A stretch of DNA of 20,351 nt from Nitrospinaceae bacterium (GCA_029261675.1 JAJDBA010000116.1:1-20351), one strand, 5' to 3'; shown: positions 1 to 7,723, numbered from the stretch's first letter. Notes: generated by a model not told the origin, from the sequence alone. Numbers and translations are program-made.

Positions 1-1
1 G

Positions 2-514
2 AATACACCAGACTCTTTCCATCTCATCAAAAAAGCCACAGATCAATACCCCGAACTGACCATTGGAGCAGGTACGGTATTATCAGCGGAAGAGGCTAAA
101 AGTGCTTTTGATTCTGGAGCGCAATTTATTGTTGCTCCCGATTTCGAAGAAGAGGTCGCAGCCTTTTGTGTAGAAAACAAGTTGGCCTATTTCCCTGGAG
201 CCTTGACGCCAACAGAAATTCAAAGAGCATGGAAATCCGGTGCTACTATGGTCAAGGTTTTCCCATCCTCACAAATGGGGCCAAACTACTTTAAGCAGGT
301 TAAGGGACCTTTTGAAAAAGTGAAACTGATGGCAGTTGGAGGTGTAAACCCAGGCAACATAAAACAGTATCTTGGTGCCGGGGCCGATGCAGTGGCATTG
401 GGAGGCTCTATTTATTCCTTAGAGCGTATGGAAAATGGGAAGTTCCAGGATATCCAGAAAGATATTGAAGAATTTATGTTTGAAGTGAAAACATTTTATT
501 CTAAACTATCCTAA
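2..514 (+). CDS. eda: KDPG/KHG aldolase (2-dehydro-3-deoxyphosphogluconate aldolase), 3' part
   Basis: The reading frame is open from the first bases of the window, so the 5' end lies outside; 170 residues are visible, against about 205-215 for the family, so roughly 40 are missing. The enzyme splits 2-keto-3-deoxy-6-phosphogluconate into pyruvate and glyceraldehyde-3-phosphate in the cytosol (Entner-Doudoroff and related routes). Seen in order: GAGTVLS, the FIVAP strand, PGALTPTEI, the Schiff-base segment MVKVFPSS with its lysine codon at 254-256, GPF, GGVNPGN and the phosphate-binding end AVALGGSIYS. These are the family's TIM-barrel signatures. A TTG at 182 is only an internal codon. No other Entner-Doudoroff gene is visible, so the physiological role cannot be settled here. 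Confidence 0.93.
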   Translation, partial: NTPDSFHLIKKATDQYPELTIGAGTVLSAEEAKSAFDSGAQFIVAPDFEEEVAAFCVENKLAYFPGALTPTEIQRAWKSGATMVKVFPSSQMGPNYFKQVKGPFEKVKLMAVGGVNPGNIKQYLGAGADAVALGGSIYSLERMENGKFQDIQKDIEEFMFEVKTFYSKLS

Positions 515-556
515 GATGGTTTGACGAATAGCTATGGTTTTTAGTGGAGACAGAGA

Positions 557-823
557 ATGAGTTTTGACTTTATGAAAGATTTTATGATGTTTGAAGACGA
601 AGAACGGTTTGCCGGACTTTGCGAGCAAATTGAAGACGCTATCAGAGAAGTTGACGGCGGAGATGGTAAGGTCTCTGAGCTCGAAATCATGCAGGCTTTG
701 GACTATGTTGGTTTTAATTTGTTCCGAGATAACTGGGAAGAGTACAAGAAGATGGATATGATGAATAGAGAGCAACCTTATCCCACCAGCTTAAAAGGTA
801 AAGATAAAAAGTTTCTGCATTAA
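557..823 (+). CDS. Small acidic protein of unknown function, 88 aa
   Basis: I do not recognise this protein. It starts at an ATG preceded by GGAGA at 546-550 and ends by overlapping the stop codon of the leftward gene that converges on it (shared bases 820-823). The sequence is acidic and Met/Phe-rich at the N-terminus (FMKDFMMFEDEE), helical in character, with no signal peptide or membrane segment, so probably cytosolic. Residues about 32-45 contain GGDGKVSELE, which resembles the second half of an EF-hand loop (D-G-x-V-x-x-x-E), but the first and third ligand positions are not acidic, so calcium binding is doubtful. It lies 42 bases after the aldolase gene on the same strand and may be co-transcribed with it. 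Confidence 0.7.
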   Translation: MSFDFMKDFMMFEDEERFAGLCEQIEDAIREVDGGDGKVSELEIMQALDYVGFNLFRDNWEEYKKMDMMNREQPYPTSLKGKDKKFLH

Positions 824-2349
824 TTTGTATTTTCCAATTCCTTTAGTCGCTCCATCATCGAGTGCATTTTTTTATCGAGAGTCGTCAGATGTCGGCTCAC
901 TTCGGTGATTTCCTTTTTTTCCTGATCCATATACACAAGACGGCATTTTTCGATATGCTCGGTGATATGCTCAATCATATCATGTATTTCTTCGCTTTCG
1001 ACAGCTAGTTCGTCTGCTGTTTCCTGCCGTTTAAGCGCCTCATCGGGTTCACTCTGCAAGTTTTTTCTCTTTTTTACTCGAGATTGATAATAGGCGATTA
1101 TAACCCCTGAGAAAGTAAGAAAAATCAATCCAAGAGTAGCGATATCTACAAGCAAAATGAAATAGGAACCGAAAAATCTACCGTTGTGAATTTCGGTGAT
1201 TACTTTAACCACATCCATTTTCATCTGACTTGGTGAAAGCTGGTTTGCAGCACCACTTAGATTAATGGTTTCCCAACTGCGCCCTTCATCTTTCGACACG
1301 AAAAGACCAGATGTGGTTCCTGCAAGTACAGTTCTCTCACCGAGAGTTTCGATTTGAGTAAGAGTATGGGTGACTGAGGTGCCCTCATTCCGTCCAAAGA
1401 CGAGGGGAGCAAGCGGAAGCCAGGAGTCACCGCCATTTTCACTACGAAATATTTTTTCTCCACTTCCAAATATTAAGTGTGAAAGATTATTGGGATAGAC
1501 ATAGCTGGCTGTAACGGGTGTGTCTGGAAAATTTTTGTCCTTCACCCAGGTTCTACCTGTGTTAAAGGATTTTAAAAGTCCTCTCTGGGTGCCAGAATAC
1601 AAAAAATCAGGATCTATATTTAAAGAAAGAAACGAAAGAGGGGCCACAACATGATCTTTCCATACAACCTTCCAATTGTTTCCTCCATCACTACTGCGAA
1701 TCATATTCGTTGAGGTGACAGCATAAATTATTTTCGGATTAATTGCTGAAGGTTTAATTTTTAAAACCGGGGTTTCGTCGTAAATAACATCCCAGGATTC
1801 CCCTCCATCTTCAGATTTGTATATTCCTCCATCTGTTGCTGCAAAAATAATGTCGGAATCCTGATTGTTAATGGATAGATCGTGGACTTTTGGTTCTTCT
1901 AATCCGGATGACTGGTCTATCCATTCGCTCCAAGTTTCGCCCTCATCTTCGGATTTGAAAATGCCCAACTCGGTGCCAGCATAAATTGTCTTGGGGGAAT
2001 CAGGATGCAGTCCAAGGGCACGTATATTCTGATTGAAAAGTCCTTGATTGATTTGTTTCCACGTGGTCCCTAAATTTTTCGACCTATAAACACCAGTACT
2101 TGTTCCAACAAAAATGGTCTGGCTTGAGAATGATGGGACTAATAAAGCCTGTATGCGGAGGTTTGCTGTTTTAACATTGAAATATTTACTGGGAAGGTAT
2201 TTACCCGACATCTGAGCTTTTTGTATTCCAAATTCTTCCGGGTGCATGAGAAGGAAACCTGAAATAGAAAGAACTAAAATAAAGACCGCACATAAAAGCC
2301 CAGCCCATTTATGGAAGGTACGGTTTTTTCTAAATAAACGAATGTTCAA
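820..2349 (-). CDS. Two-TM membrane protein with periplasmic seven-Asp-box beta-propeller and His/Cys helical tail
   Basis: The protein has 509 residues. A basic N-terminus and TM helix (about 15-35, FHKWAGLLC...SGFLLMH) look like a PepSY-associated TM segment; a second one is at about 391-420, preceded by EIHNGRFFG. Between them are seven BNR/Asp-box motifs (S-x-D-x-G-x-T/S-W pattern) at residues 90, 133, 179, 219, 261, 303 and 352, enough for one seven-bladed propeller in the periplasm. After the second TM comes a basic cytosolic stretch (KKRKN) and a helical tail (451-507) with His456, His461, His465, Cys469, His487 and His496 that matches the tail of the neighbouring iron permease. The start is TTG: an in-frame stop lies 24 bases upstream and no ATG precedes the first TM. 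It is 90 bases downstream of the permease gene and likely co-transcribed. A role in iron or redox handling is inferred from context; there is no evidence for a glycosidase. Confidence 0.85.
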   Translation of the reverse strand: MNIRLFRKNRTFHKWAGLLCAVFILVLSISGFLLMHPEEFGIQKAQMSGKYLPSKYFNVKTANLRIQALLVPSFSSQTIFVGTSTGVYRSKNLGTTWKQINQGLFNQNIRALGLHPDSPKTIYAGTELGIFKSEDEGETWSEWIDQSSGLEEPKVHDLSINNQDSDIIFAATDGGIYKSEDGGESWDVIYDETPVLKIKPSAINPKIIYAVTSTNMIRSSDGGNNWKVVWKDHVVAPLSFLSLNIDPDFLYSGTQRGLLKSFNTGRTWVKDKNFPDTPVTASYVYPNNLSHLIFGSGEKIFRSENGGDSWLPLAPLVFGRNEGTSVTHTLTQIETLGERTVLAGTTSGLFVSKDEGRSWETINLSGAANQLSPSQMKMDVVKVITEIHNGRFFGSYFILLVDIATLGLIFLTFSGVIIAYYQSRVKKRKNLQSEPDEALKRQETADELAVESEEIHDMIEHITEHIEKCRLVYMDQEKKEITEVSRHLTTLDKKMHSMMERLKELENTN

Positions 2350-2439
2350 AGTTACGCTTGCCCCGTATATTTATGCGTAAAAAATTAACGTTAGAAAAAA
2401 ATGGCCAGAGAACTTCAGTCGCTCTTAGCCATGCTGAAT

Positions 2440-4575
2440 CTATTTTTCTTGGAAGCCTTGCTTAGCTAATTTTTCAAATTCATCCTGAAGTTGGTTTTCG
2501 ACATACTTAACATGGCCAATTAGCTCGTGAATTTTGATATCGATTTCTTTCAAATGCCCAGAGAGTTCCTGTAAATCTTGATCGGGTGTGTCTTTAAGAA
2601 ACACTTCGCATTTTTTCGCATGATGAGAAATATGTTCGACCAGGTCGTGAACCTGAGTGATATTGTTTTGTAATTGCGTTGTTTCTTCTTTTAGCTGTGT
2701 TGAGCCTAGTTCTGCCTTAATAATAAATGTGTAGGCCAACGCGAAAACAAAGGCGGCAAATAAAACGGCCTGCCCAATGAATGTTTCCCATGTTGGATAC
2801 ATGCCCAGCCAGGAAATACTAGGTAAATTTTCTGCAATGGTCATCGAGACTTGTTCACCCATTTGCAGCACATGAATTCCTTTTCCCATGAAAGTAAAAG
2901 CCATGAAATAAAGCAGGGCGCTGGTGAAACCAAAAAACCACTTGATGGGGATACGCAATCCTAAATAATTTATTAAATAAAAGACTCCTGCGAGCACCAG
3001 GCACCCTGCGAAGAATCCAGCGATGATGCCACTTGTTGATTCTCCTGCATATAGGAAGAGGGCTTTATAAAATAAAACGGTTTCAAATCCCTCTCTGTAA
3101 ACGGTAATAAAAGCGACTGCACTCAGAGTCCAGGCGTTGCCCTTAGACAGAGCACCACGCATTTTTTTGTTTATGTATTCCTGCCATTTTTTATTGTCAA
3201 TTTTTGAAACAAGCCAATAACTGACCGAAAACAAAATGGCAACAGCTACAATCATGATCCAGCCTTCGAGAGCTTCTTGACTGACTGCGCTTAAGTGAAG
3301 GATTTCATGAATAACATATGCGGTAAGAAAACTTGCCAGGATACCCACTACGACACCAATATGAATACTTTTTACACGCGCTTCATTACGGGATTTACGC
3401 AAAAATGCAATCAATGCCGCAATGATAAGAATGACTTCAAAACCTTCGCGTACAATAATGGAAAGGGATTGAATAAACAGCCCGGAAAACCCGACTTGAT
3501 TTTTTAGCAGTTCAAGACCTTTGGAAAGATCCAATAGAATTTCGCTATTGAGTTTTTCAACATGCTCCAGAGTGGCACCACGTTTGATTTCGCCTCGGTA
3601 GCGGCTGAAAGCGGACTCCAGTTTGATGCCAAGGTCTCTGTCTCGAGTTAGTAGAGTTGACTCAACCTTTTCATAGGTCATATAGGCATCAAAAGCTGTT
3701 TCAGCAGCATCTTCTAATTTGTTCTCTTTGAATTTGACTAAACTGTCAGCCAGCAGACCACGAACCTCGGTCATTACTTGGTCTGCAATTTCTTTGTTAT
3801 CATCGATAGATGATTCCAGTGCGGTAAGATCTAGGTTAACAGGGGGAAGTTGCACATTAACATTGGAAAAAGAACGCAGGTAATAGGTGACATCCCAAAT
3901 TTGAGCTTCAGACAAAACACCTGCCCAAGCCATCATCGCGGTTCCTGCTATACCAACGTTGATGACTTCGAAGTTGTCATAGGCAGTTGTATTGGCATCG
4001 CCAGTCAGCTGAGGATTCGACAAAACGGCAGGGGAGGGGTCGAACTGTTTAGCCATGGGGCCATCCCCATGTCCAGCAGCTCCATGACAAACAGCACAAT
4101 TGGTTTCAAAAATCACTTTTCCGTTACTCAACGAGACAGGAGTGATTGGGAGTTTGTTGATCTCAATACCGAAAGTGGACATCAATTCTGTATTTATCTG
4201 GTTCACCATGTCCCAGACTTTTTGCGACGCCACTTTAGTTTTGATCATTTGCATCAGTTCTGGGAAATGTTGACCAAGGGCTTCTGCTTTAGCTTTGTCC
4301 TCAATTTCTCGTGATGCCCTTGAATATCTTTCGGTGGCTTGCTTTAGAAAAACCTGACTCTCTTCATATTCTGGGGCGATTACAATTTTCCCATCTACGA
4401 CGCCATCTGCAAATTCCTTGGCAGCAATATTGAGCATCATTACAATCTTTTTAACCCTGTCCTGGGTTTCCTGATTGAAAGATTCAACTGATTGAGGTCC
4501 GCTAATGATGAGAAAGATTGAAAGTGCAACGATAAGAAAAAGGTTTGCCGTACGAAGGGATAGAGGAGTTCGCAT
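2440..4575 (-). CDS. Cytochrome c-FTR1 family iron permease with extra C-terminal His/Cys tail
   Basis: The 711-residue protein is built from an N-terminal signal anchor (about 11-27), a helical periplasmic part (30-135), a class I cytochrome c domain with the haem site CAVCH at 160-164 and candidate Met ligands at 214/215, a second helical linker (245-360), and a seven-TM FTR1 permease (about 365-620). The two iron-binding REGFE motifs (R-E-x-x-E) are at 376-380 and 494-498. FTR1 permeases move iron across the inner membrane, usually coupled to Fe(II) oxidation; the fused haem domain suggests an electron route. Beyond the last TM an additional cytosolic tail (640-711) carries His643, His648, His651/652, Cys656, His674, His683 and His688, and resembles the tail of the next protein downstream. 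The ATG has no clear Shine-Dalgarno. A Fur-box match lies 113 bases upstream. Iron transport is well supported; direction and coupling are inferred. Confidence 0.93.
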   Translation of the reverse strand: MRTPLSLRTANLFLIVALSIFLIISGPQSVESFNQETQDRVKKIVMMLNIAAKEFADGVVDGKIVIAPEYEESQVFLKQATERYSRASREIEDKAKAEALGQHFPELMQMIKTKVASQKVWDMVNQINTELMSTFGIEINKLPITPVSLSNGKVIFETNCAVCHGAAGHGDGPMAKQFDPSPAVLSNPQLTGDANTTAYDNFEVINVGIAGTAMMAWAGVLSEAQIWDVTYYLRSFSNVNVQLPPVNLDLTALESSIDDNKEIADQVMTEVRGLLADSLVKFKENKLEDAAETAFDAYMTYEKVESTLLTRDRDLGIKLESAFSRYRGEIKRGATLEHVEKLNSEILLDLSKGLELLKNQVGFSGLFIQSLSIIVREGFEVILIIAALIAFLRKSRNEARVKSIHIGVVVGILASFLTAYVIHEILHLSAVSQEALEGWIMIVAVAILFSVSYWLVSKIDNKKWQEYINKKMRGALSKGNAWTLSAVAFITVYREGFETVLFYKALFLYAGESTSGIIAGFFAGCLVLAGVFYLINYLGLRIPIKWFFGFTSALLYFMAFTFMGKGIHVLQMGEQVSMTIAENLPSISWLGMYPTWETFIGQAVLFAAFVFALAYTFIIKAELGSTQLKEETTQLQNNITQVHDLVEHISHHAKKCEVFLKDTPDQDLQELSGHLKEIDIKIHELIGHVKYVENQLQDEFEKLAKQGFQEK

Positions 4576-4674
4576 AATCAGGATTTGTAAAATATTTAAG
4601 GGTGCTTATCAAATAAAGCCCTGTAAATTTTGGGCACGTGGTTGATTCGCAACGGATTAATTGAGTACTCTCGT

Positions 4675-4703
4675 GTTAAAATAATAATGAGAATAGTTAT
4701 CAA
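4675..4703 (-). promoter_or_regulatory. Candidate sigma70 promoter for the FTR1 gene
   Basis: On the minus strand TTGATA (4698-4703) is followed after 17 bases by TTTAAC (4675-4680). The -35 matches consensus 5/6 and the -10 matches 4/6. The -35 hexamer overlaps the Fur-box match, which is the usual geometry for repression. It is read from sequence alone; the leader to the ATG would be about 95 bases. Confidence 0.4.
4688..4702 (-). promoter_or_regulatory. Fur-box-like operator upstream of the FTR1 gene
   Basis: TGAGAAT-A-GTTATCA matches the 7-1-7 Fur consensus TGATAAT-N-ATTATCA at 12 of 14 positions, one mismatch per half-site. The flanks are AT-rich and extend the dyad partly. It lies between the half-ferritin gene and the FTR1 gene, where an iron-responsive repressor would control an iron transporter. 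Binding by Fur is inferred. Confidence 0.6.
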
Positions 4704-4783
4704 TAATAGGATAAAACCTTTAGAATGTCAATTGAAAGGCATTTGCTGCGAAATTTTATGGGGAAGGTTAAAATGGAAAAAAT

Positions 4784-5035
4784 CTAGCCGCCCAAACCTT
4801 TGAGCTTATTTTCCCATTGTGAGATGAGTTCTCGAAATCGCTCGACATGTTGCTTTTCTTCTTCCATCAGATCGGCATACATACGGCGAATTCCAATATT
4901 CTCCTCGGAGTCTTCAAGAGTTTTTTCCAGAAGAGTTTTATAGTAATTGACGGAATTTTCTTCGCTGACAATACCTTTACGTAAAATGTTCAAGCGGCCT
5001 TGCACAGAATTTATTGTTTCTTCGTCAAAATCCAT
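4784..5035 (-). CDS. Half-ferritin-like (two-helix) protein, 83 aa
   Basis: This short helical protein reads as one half of a ferritin/rubrerythrin four-helix bundle. Helix one carries Glu25/Glu26 and Tyr31/Tyr32 (SEENSVNYY); helix two carries EEEKQH with Glu60 and His63 forming the E-x-x-H iron motif, followed by a Trp at residue 74. Such half-bundles must dimerise to build a di-iron site, as in encapsulated ferritins, which this resembles in length and motif spacing. No encapsulin shell gene or cargo-loading tail was seen, so it may act unencapsulated in the cytosol. An AAGGA Shine-Dalgarno precedes the ATG. It is the first gene of the leftward iron locus, 208 bases upstream of the FTR1 permease. 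Iron storage or oxidation is inferred from motif and neighbours. Confidence 0.75.
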   Translation of the reverse strand: MDFDEETINSVQGRLNILRKGIVSEENSVNYYKTLLEKTLEDSEENIGIRRMYADLMEEEKQHVERFRELISQWENKLKGLGG

Positions 5036-5111
5036 TTGCCATCCTTATTAAAAACTACAGGGTTTATAGAGATTTTTAATTCACAATAAATACGAATTTC
5101 TTAAATCTATC

Positions 5112-5132
5112 TACGAAAGGAGCCCTTTCGTA
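5112..5132. repeat. Perfect 9-3-9 inverted repeat between divergent genes
   Basis: TACGAAAGG and its exact complement CCTTTCGTA are separated by AGC. It lies between the half-ferritin gene (leftward) and the SlyB-like gene (rightward). No T-run follows on either strand, so a Rho-independent terminator is unlikely; an operator or an mRNA leader hairpin fits better. Confidence 0.65.
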
Positions 5133-5210
5133 AAACTCTAGTTTTGAGGTAGACTATTTATAGCAATATTAGATTATAACAAATTTGACTTTAAATTTCT
5201 GGAGAGACCG

Positions 5211-5681
5211 ATGGCAAAAAACATTATTCCGATTTTACTAATGGTAGGCATATTTGCAGGGTGCTCCTTGCATTCGGGGTCTACTTATGAGCGCGGAGAG
5301 ATGGGCGCCCCCGCAAATTTTATAAAGGGTGTTATTTTGTCGGTTCGGGATGTGAAAATTAAAGGAACCGAATCAGGTGCCGGTGCAGCAGCAGGAGCCA
5401 CAGCGGGAGGGCTGGCCGGGTCAACCTTGGGAGGCAACACAGCAACCCGAGCATTAGGAGGCTTGGGTGGTGCAGTCATCGGGGGCATTGTAGGTCACAC
5501 AACTGAAAATGTGATCACTGGTGGCGATGCTTCTGAGTTTATTGTTCAGCCTGACGCAGGGGAACCTTATGCGATTGTGCAGGTGAATGATGAGGAGTTG
5601 AAGGCAGGAGAAAGAGTCTTGATTATAGAATCTGGAAAGTTACGTATCGTCAGGGATAATTCAGCTGCCAAAAAAAATTAA
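5211..5681 (+). CDS. SlyB-like glycine-zipper outer-membrane lipoprotein
   Basis: The 156-residue product has a lipoprotein signal peptide (1-17) ending in a lipobox-like FAGC with Cys18 as the lipidation site. After a short linker comes the SlyB/Pcp-type segment IKGVILSVRDVKIKGTESG, then a glycine zipper (about 58-98, repeated G-x-x-x-G and GG) characteristic of the 17-kDa surface antigen/SlyB family, and a small beta-rich C-terminal domain. Family members sit in the outer membrane and help envelope integrity. GGAGA at 201-205 bases into line 5001-5210 (5201-5205) gives a strong Shine-Dalgarno just before the ATG. The next gene starts 12 bases after its stop, so the two are probably co-transcribed. 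Family assignment is firm; the precise role is inferred. Confidence 0.9.
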   Translation: MAKNIIPILLMVGIFAGCSLHSGSTYERGEMGAPANFIKGVILSVRDVKIKGTESGAGAAAGATAGGLAGSTLGGNTATRALGGLGGAVIGGIVGHTTENVITGGDASEFIVQPDAGEPYAIVQVNDEELKAGERVLIIESGKLRIVRDNSAAKKN

Positions 5682-5693
5682 ATTAGGATACTA

Positions 5694-7193
5694 ATGGAAA
5701 CAAACTATCAGAAGTTAGAAAAGCGTTTGGAAGAGACGAGTCGTTTGGGTGGCATCATGGGTATACTGCATTGGGATCAGGAAGTAATCATGCCCAGCGG
5801 TGCTGCAGAATCTCGTGCCAGGCAAATGGGAGTATTAGCTGGCACTATTCACGAGAAAAGTACAGATCCAGAAATGGGGAAATTATTAGACGCTTTAGAT
5901 AAGGAAAACTCTTTTAATGCTTTCGAGCAATGTAATATTCGTGAAGCACGGCGCGAGTATGACATTGAAACTAAAGTGCCGAAAGACCTGGTCATGGAAA
6001 TGGCAGAACTATCTTCAAAAGGCCATCAGGTTTGGGTCAAAGCGCGATCGGAAAATAAATTTTCTGGTTTCGCCCCTATATTAAAGCAATTGGTGGAACT
6101 GAAAAAACGGTGGGCAGAATATGTTTCCCCTGAATTACCTCCCTATGATGCAAACATCGATCTTTATGAGCGTGGTGCAACAATGGCCAAGATTACACCT
6201 GTCTTTGAGGCATTAAAATCGGAGCTCATCCCATTGATTCGCGATATACAAGAATCGGACTACAAACCCGATGCCTCCTTCCTGTCTGGAAACTTTCCTG
6301 TAGAAAAACAGGAATCACTGGGACGCCGCATCAGTGAAGAGATGGGCTTTGCATTTGATCGTGGTCGCATGGATGTGTCTGTACACCCCTTTTGCGGTGG
6401 CAGTCATCCCACAGATGTTCGCATCACCACTCGATATCGAACGGACAATTTTATTGAATCTCTTTATGCCGTTATCCATGAAACGGGGCATGGACTTTAT
6501 GAGCAAGGCCGGATGGAAGAGGGAAGGGACCTACCCGTCTCAGAAGCGCTCAGCATGGGCATTCATGAATCGCAGTCCCTTTTCTGGGAGCGGATGATTG
6601 CCCAGAGCCCTGCTTTTTGTAAACGCTATTTGCCATTAATATCGGAGACCTTTCCAGAAAACTTCAAATCTGTTTCTAATGAGCAATTGTATGAAGCCGT
6701 AAATGTCAGCGAGCCCTCATACATAAGAGTGGAAGCCGATGAAGTCACTTATCCGATGCATGTTATTTTAAGATATGAAATTGAAAAAGGTTTGTTCGAT
6801 GGTTCGGTAGAAATCGATACTTTACCCGAGCTATGGAACTCTAAAATGAAAGAATACCTTGGCGTCGAGCCTCCCAGCGATACTCTAGGTGTTTTGCAAG
6901 ATACGCATTGGAGTGGGGCTGCATTTGGCTATTTCCCTTCCTATACATTAGGGGCTATTTATGCCAGCCAGTTTTATCAAACGTTGCAACAGGAAAAACC
7001 AGATTTAGAAAATGAGATTAACTCGGGAAACCTGGCAACGATACGGCAATGGTTGAATCAGAAAATCCATGGGAAGGGGCGGTTGCTTTCTGTTTCTGAT
7101 CTGGTCATACAGGTAACGGGAGATGATTTAAATCCGACCGTATTTTTGGATTATCTTAAGAAGAAGTATCGAAAAATTTATAAACTCAACTAA
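5694..7193 (+). CDS. M32-family metallocarboxypeptidase (carboxypeptidase Taq type)
   Basis: At 499 residues the protein has the usual M32 length. It starts with the family's N-terminal pattern ETSRLGGIMGILHWDQEVIMP. The zinc-binding HETGH motif is at 262-266 and the third ligand Glu292 lies in GIHESQSLFWE; DVRITTRY just before HETGH is also a family signature, and the C-terminal part holds the conserved DTHWSGAAFGYFPSYTLGA. M32 enzymes remove C-terminal amino acids from peptides, usually in the cytosol; no signal peptide is present. An AGGA lies just ahead of the ATG. It follows the SlyB-like gene by 12 bases and precedes the zinc-ribbon protein by 7, which suggests one transcript, though no functional link among them is known to me. 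Confidence 0.95.
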   Translation: METNYQKLEKRLEETSRLGGIMGILHWDQEVIMPSGAAESRARQMGVLAGTIHEKSTDPEMGKLLDALDKENSFNAFEQCNIREARREYDIETKVPKDLVMEMAELSSKGHQVWVKARSENKFSGFAPILKQLVELKKRWAEYVSPELPPYDANIDLYERGATMAKITPVFEALKSELIPLIRDIQESDYKPDASFLSGNFPVEKQESLGRRISEEMGFAFDRGRMDVSVHPFCGGSHPTDVRITTRYRTDNFIESLYAVIHETGHGLYEQGRMEEGRDLPVSEALSMGIHESQSLFWERMIAQSPAFCKRYLPLISETFPENFKSVSNEQLYEAVNVSEPSYIRVEADEVTYPMHVILRYEIEKGLFDGSVEIDTLPELWNSKMKEYLGVEPPSDTLGVLQDTHWSGAAFGYFPSYTLGAIYASQFYQTLQQEKPDLENEINSGNLATIRQWLNQKIHGKGRLLSVSDLVIQVTGDDLNPTVFLDYLKKKYRKIYKLN

Positions 7194-7200
7194 TATCTTT

Positions 7201-7716
7201 ATGGATCAAAGTGTTCTAAATAGTTTTGCGTATGAACCTGAGCGCAGATATTTATATTGTGATAGTTGCAATTCGCTATTGCCTGCACCGGGATATTATT
7301 GCGTGCAATGCGATCCACCTCAAGGGCCTGAACCGGATATCGAGGGCGAGCTTAAATTTTCACAGGCGATGTTGCGGATCAGCCTTTTGACTCTTTTGTT
7401 CCTGGTAACCGCTGTTTTCAAGCTAGACTTACCGCTGGTAGATATTTTTTCATCCAGAGCACAGGAAGAGCCAATGAAGGTTGCAGAGGATGAAGATTTT
7501 AAAGTCTTCTTTAAGGTTAACACCGGTATGGTTAATTTGAGAAGCCTGCCAAACATGAAAACCAGCAAGATCATCGGTTCACTTATGATGGGGGATCAGG
7601 TAGAGGTGTTGGGGGCTGAGAGAGTTTGGTCAAAGGTAAAACTCAAGCCTCAGGCGGGAGAAGAACCTAAAACGGGTTGGATCGCCACAAAACTTCTTGA
7701 CTCAGAAATCAAATAG
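7201..7716 (+). CDS. Zinc-ribbon / TM / bacterial SH3 domain protein
   Basis: The 171-residue product has three parts: a short N-terminal zinc ribbon with Cys20, Cys23, Cys34 and Cys37 (CDSC...CVQC), a single TM helix at about 57-77, and a C-terminal SH3b-like domain (about 100-168) with the typical VNLRSLPN start and GWIATKLL end. SH3b domains often bind peptidoglycan or peptides. Expected topology puts the zinc ribbon in the cytosol and the SH3 domain in the periplasm, so it could relay or tether across the membrane. No clear Shine-Dalgarno is visible; the ATG is 7 bases after the preceding stop, so translational coupling is likely. I know no named gene with this layout; the function is open. 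Confidence 0.8.
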   Translation: MDQSVLNSFAYEPERRYLYCDSCNSLLPAPGYYCVQCDPPQGPEPDIEGELKFSQAMLRISLLTLLFLVTAVFKLDLPLVDIFSSRAQEEPMKVAEDEDFKVFFKVNTGMVNLRSLPNMKTSKIIGSLMMGDQVEVLGAERVWSKVKLKPQAGEEPKTGWIATKLLDSEIK

Positions 7717-7723
7717 CCCTGGC

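Noticed and set aside
820..2349. Sialidase or glycoside hydrolase from the Asp-box repeats
   Set aside because: Asp boxes mark beta-propeller blades generally; the sialidase arginine triad and FRIP motif are not seen, and TM segments flank the propeller.
3850..4314. 154-residue open frame on the plus strand
   Set aside because: It lies wholly opposite the cytochrome c part of the FTR1 gene, shows no domain and has a low-quality composition; it is a shadow frame.
5112..5132. Rho-independent terminator
   Set aside because: The stem is perfect but no T-run follows on either strand and it lies between divergent gene starts.
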